From: JAXLQL01 sp046331625
GTDB taxonomy: Bacteria; Acidobacteriota; Terriglobia; Bryobacterales; Bryobacteraceae
Direction: 5' to 3'
DNA: 40,624 nt
Assembly (NCBI GenBank): GCA_046331625.1
Contig: JAXLQL010000046.1
Location: forward strand, 1 to 40,624
Shown in pieces: positions 32,337 through 40,624 of this stretch. Within the stretch, counting starts at the first letter, position 1. Each line of letters opens with the position of its first letter. Below the pieces are notes generated by a model, which was not told the origin of the DNA, searched no databases, and saw only the letters and a program-made list of their open reading frames with translations. Made by a program: the position numbers and the translations under genes.

Positions 32337-33679
32337 TCGAGCGCCGCCCCCACTCGCAACACTAGCGCCTCCTCGAACGGCCTGCCCACCAACTGCACAC
32401 TCATCGGCAGCTTCCCGCTCGACACTCCGCACGGCATCGTCATCGCCGGATACCCGATCATGTTGATCCCGCGCACGAATCGCGTGGTCGCCAACCGCGT
32501 GTCTTCCTTCTTCCCGCCCACTTCCACTTCGAGTTGGCCGATCTTCGCCGGAAACACCGGGCACGCCGGCGTCACCAGACAGTCGATTGTTTCAAACAAT
32601 TTCGCGAACTCTTGTTGGAACTGCCTCCGCAGCCGCTGTGCGTTGATGTAGTCCGTCGCCGCCACCAGCCGCCCTTGATCGAACATCGCCAGCACGTCGG
32701 CCCCGAACAGCGACCGGTCTTTCAGATAAGGACCCACCACCGAACTCGCCTCCGCCATCAACACCACCCGGCTCACCGTGTTCAGCGCCTGGATGTCCGG
32801 CACTCGCACGTCCACCAGCCGCGCGCCAGCCTTGGCCGCCCGCTCGATCGCGCCCCGCACCGCGCGCTCGATCTCCGGATCCACGCGCTCGAAATAGAAA
32901 TTCGTGGGTACGCCCACACGCAGCCCTTCGAGCGAACCCGCTCGCGGAAAGTACTCGTCCACAGCGCGGCTGCTCGACGAGTCGTCTCGCGCATCGAACC
33001 CCGCCAGCACCTGCAAGCACACCGCCGCATCCGCTACCGTCACTGTCAGCGGACCCATATGGTCCAGCGTGAAGTCGAGCGGCAGCACTCCGTAGCGGCT
33101 CACGCGACCCGTGGTCGGCTTCAAGCCTACCGTTCCGCAAAACGCCGCCGGGATCCGGATCGATCCACCCGTGTCGCTTCCCATCGCCATCGGAACCACG
33201 CCCGCACCTACCGCTGCGCCCGACCCGCCGCTCGACCCACCCGGAATGCGATCCGTGTCCCAAGGATTCCGCACCGCGCCGAAATGCGGATTGTTCGACG
33301 TGACCCCGTACGCCAACTCGTGCATCGTGGTCTTGCCCACGATCACCGCGCCCGCTGCCTCCAAGCGCTCCACCACGGCCGCATCGTGACCAGGAATATA
33401 GTCCGTGAAAATCTTCGAGCCGCACGTGGTCCGCACGCCCTTCATGCAGAACACGTCTTTCACCGCCACCGGGACTCCGTGCAGCGGCGAACGCAGCTCG
33501 CCCTGCGCCCGCTCTTTATCGAGTTCCTTCGCCCGCGCCATCGCGCGATCTCCCAACACGGTAAGGAACGCGTTGAGTCGCGGATTCTCGCGCTCGATCG
33601 CCGCCAAACTCTCGCGGACCAACTCCTCCGAGGAAACCTTCCCCGCTGTCTGCGCCTGCCCCGCTTCTACGATCGTCAT
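32333..33679 (-). CDS. Amidase signature family protein (GatA/AtzE-like)
   Basis: A 448-residue amidase-signature hydrolase. The triad is visible: Lys74 in VAVKDVFCMKGV, the cis-Ser within GGSSGGSGAAVGAG (147-160), and nucleophile Ser173 in MGSDTGGSIRIPAAF. GLKPTTGRVSRYGVLP follows. It is related to GatA of the tRNA amidotransferase and to AtzE-type amidohydrolases; no GatB is present, so a transamidation role is unlikely here. ATG 33679 overlaps the stop of a 59-residue gene (33676-33855) in an ATGA arrangement. That small gene resembles the GatC/AtzG partner, which supports a two-subunit amidase. Its substrate is unknown. Confidence 0.9.
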   Translation of the reverse strand: MTIVEAGQAQTAGKVSSEELVRESLAAIERENPRLNAFLTVLGDRAMARAKELDKERAQGELRSPLHGVPVAVKDVFCMKGVRTTCGSKIFTDYIPGHDAAVVERLEAAGAVIVGKTTMHELAYGVTSNNPHFGAVRNPWDTDRIPGGSSGGSGAAVGAGVVPMAMGSDTGGSIRIPAAFCGTVGLKPTTGRVSRYGVLPLDFTLDHMGPLTVTVADAAVCLQVLAGFDARDDSSSSRAVDEYFPRAGSLEGLRVGVPTNFYFERVDPEIERAVRGAIERAAKAGARLVDVRVPDIQALNTVSRVVLMAEASSVVGPYLKDRSLFGADVLAMFDQGRLVAATDYINAQRLRRQFQQEFAKLFETIDCLVTPACPVFPAKIGQLEVEVGGKKEDTRLATTRFVRGINMIGYPAMTMPCGVSSGKLPMSVQLVGRPFEEALVLRVGAALE

Positions 33680-33855
33680 GCTTCCTTCTCCCGGCCCACC
33701 ATTTGCACGTAGCTCGGTTCGCTCTCGAGCCGAACCTGCTCCACCAGCGGACGAAACGCCGCCTCCAAACCATCCAGCGCGGGCGTAATGCGCTCCACTG
33801 CATCTTCGGGAATATCCTGCGCCATCGCGCGTGCACGTTGTTTCCAGTCAGGCAT
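33676..33855 (-). CDS. 59-residue GatC/AtzG-like small partner of the amidase
   Basis: A short gene, easily overlooked at 59 residues. MPDWKQRARAMAQDIPEDAV opens it, then ERITPALDGLEAAFRPLVEQ and a tail with EPSYVQM. The order IPxDxVERxxxxLxxLxxxxRPLV followed by an EPxxV segment is like AtzG (DUF4089) and GatC proteins, which bind and support an amidase. It heads the amidase operon, with TATAAT 8 bases before ATG 33855, and its TGA overlaps the amidase ATG. The AtzG assignment rests on pattern and context, not on a search. Confidence 0.65.
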   Translation of the reverse strand: MPDWKQRARAMAQDIPEDAVERITPALDGLEAAFRPLVEQVRLESEPSYVQMVGREKEA

Positions 33856-33863
33856 GGGAGTTC

Positions 33864-33869
33864 ATTATA
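33864..33869 (-). promoter_or_regulatory. TATAAT -10 box of the amidase operon
   Basis: Read on the minus strand, a perfect TATAAT ends 8 bases before ATG 33855. No clear -35 is visible. It again suggests a leaderless message. Confidence 0.5.
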
Positions 33870-33893
33870 CAGCCCCATTTTCAGACCCACCCC

Positions 33894-33922
33894 TTGTCGC
33901 GCACCCGCCGTTGGTATATCGT
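33894..33922 (+). promoter_or_regulatory. Promoter of the second receptor gene
   Basis: TTGTCG (33894-33899) and TATCGT (33917-33922) are 17 bases apart; TATATC at 33915 overlaps as an alternative -10. The -10 ends 7 bases before an in-frame ATG at 33930, and a further ATG with GGGGAAG upstream lies at 33951. Confidence 0.45.
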
Positions 33923-33950
33923 ATTCACCATGCTCGAAAGGGGAAGCTCA

Positions 33951-36900
33951 ATGCGACTCGTAGCGGCACTGCTCTCTGTCACAGCCCTTTGCCTTGCCCA
34001 AACCGGGAACGGCAACATCCAAGGAACCATCAAAGACCCTTCGGGAGCCATTGTCCCCAAGGCCAAAGTCACCGCGCTCCACACGTCCACCAATCGCGAG
34101 TTCAAAACAGAAACCAATGAAGTTGGTTTTTACCTTCTGCCCTCCGTCCCAGGCGGAGCCTGGCAGCTCAGCGTCGAACTCGCCGGAATGGAGACCTGGA
34201 AGGGAACCCTCACGCTCGTTGCGGGCCAGTCCGCCGTGGTCGATGCCTTGCTCAAGCCCGGCACAACCACCACGGCCGTAACGGTCGCCGGTGACGTCAC
34301 GCCGCTGATCACCACCAACAGCCCCACGCTCGCCACGGTGATCGAACGCGAGCGCATCGAGCAGCTTCCCCTCAACGGACGCTACATCACCAACCTCCTC
34401 TACATGACCACGCCGGGCGTCGAGTCCGGATCCGTTCCCCGTGTCTACGGACTCCGCTACGCCACTGAACTGTTGCAAGACGGCGCCGTGCTGGAGAATC
34501 GCGAGTGGCAGTCCACGCCCGCGCGTCCCCCAGGACTCGACACCATCTCCGAGTTCCGCTCCGAGACCAACAACTCCTCGGCGAAACTCAACCGCCCCGG
34601 CACGTTCATGATTACCACTCGCTCGGGCACCAATGAGATTCACGGCTCCGCTTTCGAAACCGCGCGCAACAGCGGGCTCGGCGTCGCCCGCGCTCGCCAG
34701 GACTTCTTCACCAAGCCTCCGCACCTGGTGCGCAACGAATTCGGCGCTTCGCTCGGCGCACCGGTCTTCATCCCCAAGGTCTACAACGGCCGCAACCGCA
34801 CCTTTTTCTTCTTTGCGTATGAAGGCTTCCAGCTTCGCCAAGCGAGCACCCGTAACATCGCCGTGCCCACCGAGGCAATGCGCGGCGGCGACTTCAGCGG
34901 ACTCGTGGATGGCCAAGGCCGCCGCTTCACCATCTATGACGCGCTCAGCACCGGCTCGAAGGAGGCGAACTGGTCGCGCGTGCCGTTCACCGGAAATCGC
35001 ATTCCGGTCGCGCGCGAAACGCCGCTCGCCAAGTATCTCTACGGCATAACGCCGTTGCCCACGCAGCCTGACAATCCGCTCGTCACTTCGAACTGGTTTG
35101 GCCTCGGATTCAACAACACCAAGCAACACACCGAGACCGTTCGCATCGATCACAAGATCAACGATTCGAACCATCTCTTCTTCCGTTACTCGCACAGCCC
35201 GTCCACCGCGGCCCGCACCAGCGACCCCTACGGCCTGTCGCCCACCACGCTCGATCAGCGCGCCAACGCCTACATCGATAGCCAGGTGAACGACAGTGGC
35301 ATCGCCAACTGGACCCACACCTTCTCGCCCACCTTCTTCAGCGAGACCCTCGTCACCGTGGCGCGCGACTATCGCGGACAGCTGCCCTTCACCGGAACCG
35401 ACGAGATCGCCACGGGTCTCGGCCTTCCCAATCCGTTCAGCGGCATCGGATTCCCGCGCATCCCCTATTCGATGTCGGCGAGCACCGGAGTCGGCATGGC
35501 CTACGATTCCAGCATCAACCCCACCATCAACTACGGGCGCATATACAACTTCGATCAGAACTTCACCAAGATCCACTACCGCCATGAACTCCAGTTCGGC
35601 GCCCTGCTTCCGCTTCGAGCAGCTCGAGACCCTGAACGATCAACAGATTTTGCCAGGGCGAGCTCGATCACAATAATCTCTCGCCCACCGGTCTCTACGA
35701 TCCCACGTCGGGCAGCGCCTATTCTCCTGTCCCTTTCTCCGGTCACACCGCAGCCAACTTCTTCTGGGCTACGGCACCTACCAGGCACGCTTCAATCGTT
35801 CCTGGTATCGTCCGCGAGTCCGCGAGCGCGCCGCATATCTGCAAGACAACTTCAAAGTGAACTCGCGGGCTCACGCTCAACCTCGGTCTGCGCTATGAGT
35901 ACACCAGCCCAGTCAACGAGCGCGACAAGACGATCTTCGGTTTCGACGAAGGCAGCAAGGCGATCGTGCTCGCTCGCACCATTGACGAACTTGCCCAAAT
36001 GAAAAACGTGCTTCCCGCGGCGGCTTCCGCTTATCAAGGCCTCGGCGTGCAGTACTCCACGCCGCAAAAAGTCGGCCTGCCCGATAGCTTGGTCCGCTCG
36101 AACAAATTCGACTTCGGACCTCGCGCTACTTCGCATACCGGCTCGGCGCGGGCGCGCGCACCATGGTGGTCCGCGGCGGTTACTCGATCTTCGCCTACCC
36201 GGAATCGCTCCGCCTCTTCGCCGGACAGACGCAGAACACCATGCCCGGCCAAGCCAACGTCAGCAACAATGCGAACGCCGCCGAGCAAAGTCCCGATGGC
36301 TTGCCGAACTACTTGCTGCGCTCGGTTCCCACGCTCATCGCCGGCGTCAACTCCAAGGATGCGCTCGACGGCACTCGCGTCACCGGCATCACTCGTGGCA
36401 GCGGCGCCATGTACTATCTCAATCCGAATCAGCCCACCGCGCGCGCCCACGAATGGAACTTCTTCATCGAGCGCGAAATGTTCCAGAATACGGTGTTCAA
36501 GATCGGATACGCGACGCACGGCTCCGCATGTCGCAATGGTATTCAGCCAACGACAATCCGCCGGATTATGTTTGGTTCACTGCACCAAGCAGCCGCTGCC
36601 CACCGGAACCTTCGCCTCCGTCGCTCGCTGCCCCTATGACCAACAGTTTTCGGCACCATCCAGCGCCATGACAACCGGATGGTCGAACTTCACCAGCTTC
36701 CGGTCTGGCGCCTGAACATCGCCACCAGCGTTTTCAGGCAGTCCAGGGGAATTTTTACGCCGCGAGCAATGCTCTTTGCAGCATACGCTGATATTGGCGA
36801 TGATACCGGTTCGCCGCCTACTTCGCCGATGGCGTTGTGCCTTCTGACGACGCGGCTCGCAACCGGCTCCTCTACTATCGCCGCGACACCGGCATTCCCA

Positions 36901-37595
36901 AGCATCGCGCCAATTGGAACTTCCTCGCCGACGTCCCCATCGGCCGTGGAAAGCCGATCGCTCGCAATGCCGGCAAGGCGCTCAACGCCGCCATCGGTGG
37001 ATGGCAGATCGCCGGTAGCGGATCGCTCACCAGCCGCTACGTCACCATGCCCACGAGTTGGTGGGGCCAGATCAACGGTCTCCAGTACAGCGGCAAAGAC
37101 GTACCGATTCGCGACTGCCGCAGCGGCGTTTGCTATGACGGCTGGCTCAACTACAACGGCTACATTCCGGCCAATCGCATCAACAGCACTGACGCGCAAG
37201 GACGGCCGAACGGCGTGATGGGAGTTCCTACGAGCTACAAGCCGCTGCAGTCTCCCATCATTCCCATTCCGGCGAATGGTGGATCCTCGAGCGACCCGAA
37301 CTTCGGCTTCTATGATTCGAACACCGTCTTCGTGCCACTGGCCAACGGAACCAATCAACGCACCACGCTGAACACAGGCCTGCATCCGCTCCAGAATCAA
37401 TACTTCCTCGGACCCATGATCTGGAACATGCAGGCGTCGCTGTTCAAGAGCGTGCCCATCACCGAACGAGTCGCACTGCGCGTGAATGTGGATTTCCTCG
37501 AGAACCTGTTCAACATGCCCGGAACCACGCTGCCCGGCGGCGATGGCGTCATCACCAACCGGTTCTCGGCGAACTCGCCCCGCGTGCCGTGCTGA
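33951..37595 (+). pseudogene. TonB-dependent receptor, interrupted by many frameshifts
   Basis: One Oar-like receptor of about 1,210 residues is readable when frames are joined. Residues 1-18 form a signal (MRLVAALLSVTALCLAQ). A CarboxypepD_reg-like domain follows (IQGTIKDPSGAIVPKAKVTA), then a plug region with EQLPLNGRYITNLLYM and GLRYATELLQDGAVLENREW. The frame is intact to about 35600. It then changes at about ten sites (near 35602, 35657, 35763, 35868, 36128, 36524, 36583, about 36650-36730, 36780 and 36810) and is intact again to TGA 37593-37595. Fragments keep clear receptor sequence, for example FEQLETLNDQQILPG and DGWLNYNGYIPANRINSTDA. The pattern suggests very recent decay or local consensus errors. 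ATG 33930 is an alternative, leaderless start. Confidence 0.75.
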
Positions 37596-37608
37596 CTACG
37601 CGCATCAC

Positions 37609-38887
37609 GTGGTAGCAATTCTGCTCGCGGCTGCTTTGCTGCAAGCCCCTGCGGCAAACAACAGGCGCTACCGCGATTCTCGACTCTGGCATCGAACTCT
37701 CCCACCGCGGGCGCTTCCCTGAGGCGTCCGCGAAATTCGTCGAGGCTCTCGCACTCGATCCGTCCCTCGCCGAAGCGCACTACCTCCTCGGACTCGTGCG
37801 CCAGCAGGAAGGCCGCGGCGCCGCCGCCATCCAGTCGTTCCAAGCGGCGCTTCGCATCAATCCGCGCTATGCCGAGGCCCACGCCCGCGTGTGCGAACTC
37901 GAAACCGCCAACGCGCGTAGCCGCGAGTCCGGTTACGACAAAGCGCTCGACGCCTGCCGCCGAGCCATCGCGCTCGACGCAAATGACCCCGAGCCGCATT
38001 TCCACTCCGGCTGGCTCCAGTCGAAACTCGGCGCGTTTCCGGCTGCCATCCGCGAATTCCAGACCGTACTTCGCATTGACCCGAAATTTCGCAACGCGCG
38101 TTTCGAACTCGCCATGGCCTTCGCCGATTCGCAGGACTTCGCACATGCACTGCCTCTGCTCAAAGACGTAGTGGCAGCCGAGCCCAGCAATGGCAATGCG
38201 CAGTTTCAACTCGGTTCCGTGCTCGCCAAGCAAGGCGATTGCACCTCCGCCGTTCCGTACCTCGAAGCCGCCACGGAAGCCGCTCAGAAATATTATCTCC
38301 TCGCCACCTGTTACAAGAAGCTCGAGCGCGAAGCCGACTCCGCGGCCGCCTTCGCCAAAGTGAAGCAACTGCGCGATGGAGCGGACGCGCGCATGCAAGC
38401 GAAATACCGCGCCGCGGTTGCTCATCAGAAGGCGGAAGCCGGAAAGCTCGACGAAGCCATCGCCGAGTATCGCGCCGCGCTCCAGCTCTCGCCCGACCCT
38501 TCCGTCGCGGTGGACCTCGCAGTCGCCCTCCTTCGCAAGGGAGACGCCGCCGCGGTGGTCAAGCTTCTCGAGGGCCGCGAAGATCCGCTCGCGCTCTATC
38601 AGGTTGCTCTCGCGCAAGCCAAGCTCGGCACTCCGGAAGCCTCGCGCTCAGCGCTCGAACGCGCACTCGCCGCCAGGCCATCTTTCGCCGAGGCTCGCTA
38701 CCAACTCGGCGTCACGCTGCTCGCCATGGGCAGAGCAGCCGAAGCCGAGCGCGAACTCGCCGCCGTGGTTTCCACTCGTCCAGACGAGCCGGCCTTCCGC
38801 TCCGCCTGGGCCGACGCGCTCGACAAACTCGGCCGCGCCGCCGAAGCTCGCGCCCAACGCCAATTCGCCGCACGCTTGCCGAAATAG
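37609..38887 (+). CDS. TPR-repeat protein, 5' end frameshifted
   Basis: A protein of about 425 residues made of TPR units. The continuous part is 37796-38887 (363 residues), for example AAIQSFQAALRINPRYAEAH, AIREFQTVLRIDPKFRNARF and HALPLLKDVVAAEPSNGNAQ, with about eight repeats. Upstream, a signal-like start (VVAILLAAALLQAPAANN at GTG 37609) is in a different frame, while FPEASAKFVEALALDPSLAE is in the repeat frame before 37796. One indel near 37665 restores a single protein. It follows the receptor gene by 13 bases. In this phylum TPR proteins beside Oar-like receptors are common, so they may act in the same uptake or envelope process. Confidence 0.75.
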
Positions 38888-38902
38888 CACTCCCGTTTTC
38901 GC

Positions 38903-38908
38903 TATCAT
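38903..38908 (+). promoter_or_regulatory. TATCAT -10-like box before the thioredoxin-fold gene
   Basis: TATCAT ends 7 bases before ATG 38916. It fits the short -10-to-start spacing found at other genes in the window. No -35 at proper spacing is evident. Confidence 0.4.
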
Positions 38909-38915
38909 TTGGAAA

Positions 38916-40055
38916 ATGAGGAGAGTGATTCTACTGGCGGCCTTGCCCTTGGCCGCGCAAACTCCAGACGAGATACTAGCCAAGGTCTCCAAATCCTACG
39001 GCTCTCTGAAAGCCGTCCACATCGTCGCCTCGGTGGAAACGATCGTCGGCGGGCGCGGAGCCGGCGTCTCCGAAGCCGAAGTCGAGTACGCTGGCGTCGG
39101 CGCCGGCAAGGTCCGCGCGTGGCGCAAGAGCGACGGCGCGCTCATGATCTCGAACGGCGACATGACGTGGAAGGCCCTCGGATCGAAGAAAGAGTACATG
39201 TCCCTCGAAACCGCTGCCGCTGGTGGCGAAGACGAAGAAGAGGATCCAGACGACCGCCGCAAAGACTTCGCGATGGTGGTCCGCAGCGACCTCTTCGGCC
39301 AGATCAACTCCGCCATTCGCGACCTGCGTTTCGCCTCGCTCGGCAAAGAAGAGCAGTACAAGCTCGGCAGCAAGAAGCTCCGATGCTGGGTGCTGCGCGG
39401 CCGCGCCCAGGGCCGCTTCCCGCACGAGTTTTGGATCGATCAGGAGTCCGGCGCAATCGTCCTTCACAAACTGAAAGCCACCGTCGAACAAGACGGCGCG
39501 CGCTTCACGGTCGATCGCACCATGAAGGTGAAGCTGTTCGAGCGCGACGCCGCCGTGAGCGACGATCTCTTCACGCTGAAGCCGCCTTCCAACTGGAAGC
39601 AGGTGGAGATGCTCGAGCTCCCCGGCGAGGATCGCACGCTCATGGTCAACCAGCGCGCCGCCGACTTCACGCTCGAGAACCTCGAGGGGCAGAAGGTGCA
39701 ACTCGCCGACCTGAAGGGCAAGGTCGTCGTGCTCGACTTCTGGGCCACGTGGTGCCCCCCGTGCCGCAAAGAGATGCGATCGCTCGAGAAGCTCTACAAG
39801 GAGCTTCCCGCCGAGAGCTTCGCGTTCCTCTCGGTGAGCCACGAGGACGAGTCGACCATTCGCAAGTTCGCCAAGAACAGCGAGTACTCACTGCCGATGT
39901 TCGTTGACAAGGGCGGCAAGGTCAGCCGGCGTTACGCGATTCGCTATTTCCCGACGTTGTTCGTTCTCGATCGCGATGGCGTGGTGCGGCAGCATCTATT
40001 CGGCGGTCGCAGTGAAGCGCAGCTCCGCGAGGCAATTCTTTCGGCAGCGAAGTAG
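38916..40055 (+). CDS. Exported TlpA-like thioredoxin-fold protein with LolA-like N-domain
   Basis: A 379-residue protein. MRRVILLAALPLAAQTPDEI is a short signal peptide. Residues 20-235 look like a LolA/DUF2092-type beta domain that would bind a lipid or hydrophobic ligand (VEYAGVGAGKVRAWRKSDGA, FPHEFWIDQESGAIVLHKLK). An acidic linker EDEEEDPDD lies near 105-113. Residues 248-379 are an AhpC/TSA-TlpA-like domain with the redox motif WCPPC (279-283) after VVVLDFWAT and a cis-Pro-type segment YFPTLFVLDRDG. It probably reduces periplasmic disulfides. The frame is open upstream to 38376, but that stretch is under the TPR gene; ATG 38916 with its signal and upstream TATCAT is preferred. It is intact, unlike its neighbours. 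Confidence 0.88.
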   Translation: MRRVILLAALPLAAQTPDEILAKVSKSYGSLKAVHIVASVETIVGGRGAGVSEAEVEYAGVGAGKVRAWRKSDGALMISNGDMTWKALGSKKEYMSLETAAAGGEDEEEDPDDRRKDFAMVVRSDLFGQINSAIRDLRFASLGKEEQYKLGSKKLRCWVLRGRAQGRFPHEFWIDQESGAIVLHKLKATVEQDGARFTVDRTMKVKLFERDAAVSDDLFTLKPPSNWKQVEMLELPGEDRTLMVNQRAADFTLENLEGQKVQLADLKGKVVVLDFWATWCPPCRKEMRSLEKLYKELPAESFAFLSVSHEDESTIRKFAKNSEYSLPMFVDKGGKVSRRYAIRYFPTLFVLDRDGVVRQHLFGGRSEAQLREAILSAAK

Positions 40056-40209
40056 CCTCGCCTCACTCCACCATTCTCGTCTTCCGGATCGCCGCCTCCA
40101 ACCGCGCCTCGCTCACCGAAAACGACGCCCTCACCATCGACCCCTGTGCCGTCACGTTGAAGTTCTCCATCAAGTCCAACATCGCCCGCTCCATGGACCG
40201 CGACCGCCC

Positions 40210-40624
40210 CTAGATGAAACCCGGCGCCCACCGCACGATCGCCGCCAGCCCCATGGCGTCATCCGGAGTCTCGGTGTCCGCCTCGGCGCTCACATCGATC
40301 GTTGCGCCCAACCGAATCCCGCCGCGCACTCGAGACACTACCTTGGCCATCTTCTCCCAGTGCGAACTGGGCTCTTGCTGTCCGCGTTCCCTGACTCGCT
40401 CGAGTGGCTTGATCGCCACGATCCAACTGTCGAAGGCGCCGCTCGCCTTGCGCACCGGATCGCCGATTTCGCCCGGAGCCGCACCGTCGAACCAGCGATC
40501 GATCGCCGCACCCACCTGTCCGAAGTCGCCGATGACTCCCGTGTTTGCGTCGAGCAGTGCCAGCGTTCGATCGCCGTCCCATATGCGAACGCCGCGATAA
40601 ACGCGGCTCTCCTCGTCCGTCTTC
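40210..40624 (-). CDS. Unknown protein, 5' end beyond window, in-frame stop near the end
   Basis: An open frame on the minus strand enters from the right edge and ends at TAG 40212-40210. The visible part reads TDEESRVYRGVRIWDGDRTL, then AFDSWIVAIKPLERVRERG and MGLAAIVRWAPGFI. After the TAG the same frame stays open for 48 more codons (SMERAMLDLMENFNVTAQGS, then VRASFSVSEARLEAAIR) to TGA 40063-40065. That tail looks like genuine protein, so the original gene probably ended at 40063. No domain is recognised. It converges with the thioredoxin-fold gene, leaving only 7 bases between the two ends. Confidence 0.55.
   Translation of the reverse strand, partial: KTDEESRVYRGVRIWDGDRTLALLDANTGVIGDFGQVGAAIDRWFDGAAPGEIGDPVRKASGAFDSWIVAIKPLERVRERGQQEPSSHWEKMAKVVSRVRGGIRLGATIDVSAEADTETPDDAMGLAAIVRWAPGFI

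Noticed and set aside
35598..36811. Programmed frameshifting in the second TonB-dependent receptor
   Set aside because: About ten shifts of both directions, without slippery heptamers, cannot be programmed.
40210..40212. TAG as a recoded (pyrrolysine or suppressor) codon
   Set aside because: No other in-frame TAG use is seen in the window and nearby frameshifts point to sequence error or decay instead.

Overview
The window is high-GC chromosomal DNA that most resembles Acidobacteriota, probably the Solibacter/Bryobacter lineage. This is inferred from gene content: Oar-type TonB-dependent receptors with an N-terminal carboxypeptidase-regulatory-like domain, a DUF1592/DUF1552 pair, a Tat-type Gfo/Idh/MocA protein and a TlpA-like lipoprotein-sorting fusion. 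No rRNA, tRNA, CRISPR array, phage gene or insertion sequence was found.

Layout. (1) 1-3094: a TonB-dependent receptor running off the left edge and a divergent ACS-family MFS transporter share a 74-base promoter region. (2) 3006-21928, minus strand: one tightly packed run of 15 genes for a Wzx/Wzy-type exopolysaccharide. In transcription order these are a ribbon-helix-helix protein, a Wza-like export protein, a Wzc-like tyrosine autokinase, DUF362 protein A, two glycosyltransferases, a polysaccharide deacetylase, a CapK-like adenylate-forming enzyme, DUF362 protein B, a glycosyltransferase, a Wzx-like flippase, a first polymerase/ligase-like membrane protein, a glycosyltransferase, a WecA/MraY-like phosphoglycosyltransferase with an extra C-terminal domain, and a second polymerase/ligase-like protein. 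Most junctions are ATGA or GTGA overlaps. (3) 21929-22479: a 551-base control region with a strong inverted repeat, GTAGTGCA, that could be the operator of the ribbon-helix-helix protein. (4) 22480-27574, plus strand: a DUF1592 cytochrome-like protein, a DUF1552 protein and an ankyrin-repeat protein whose first codons lie in palindromic repeat DNA. (5) 27612-29744, plus strand: an uncharacterised small protein paired with a HEPN-like protein, a GNAT acetyltransferase and a frameshifted unknown gene. (6) 29767-33855, minus strand: a 59-residue GatC/AtzG-like protein, an amidase, three small uncharacterised proteins and a Gfo/Idh/MocA oxidoreductase. (7) 33930-40624: a second TonB-dependent receptor interrupted by about ten frameshifts, a TPR protein with one frameshift, an intact thioredoxin-fold protein and an unknown gene cut by the window end, with one in-frame stop.

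How the genes work together. The central operon has most parts of a lipid-linked repeat-unit pathway: initiation (WecA-like), assembly (four glycosyltransferases), modification (deacetylase, perhaps CapK-like and DUF362 proteins), flipping (Wzx), polymerisation (Wzy) and length control/export (Wzc, Wza). No tyrosine phosphatase and no nucleotide-sugar synthesis gene is present. Two DUF362 proteins sharing a KD(C/W)LPHH motif and a CapK-like enzyme are the least explained parts, and I regard them as the best candidate for undescribed biochemistry here.

A recurrent feature is a TATAAT-like box only 6-9 bases before the start codon at several operon heads (1751 minus, 1826, 22480, 27612, 33855 minus, 33930, 38916). 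This suggests that leaderless transcripts are common in this genome. All functions are assigned by reading motifs; no database search was run.
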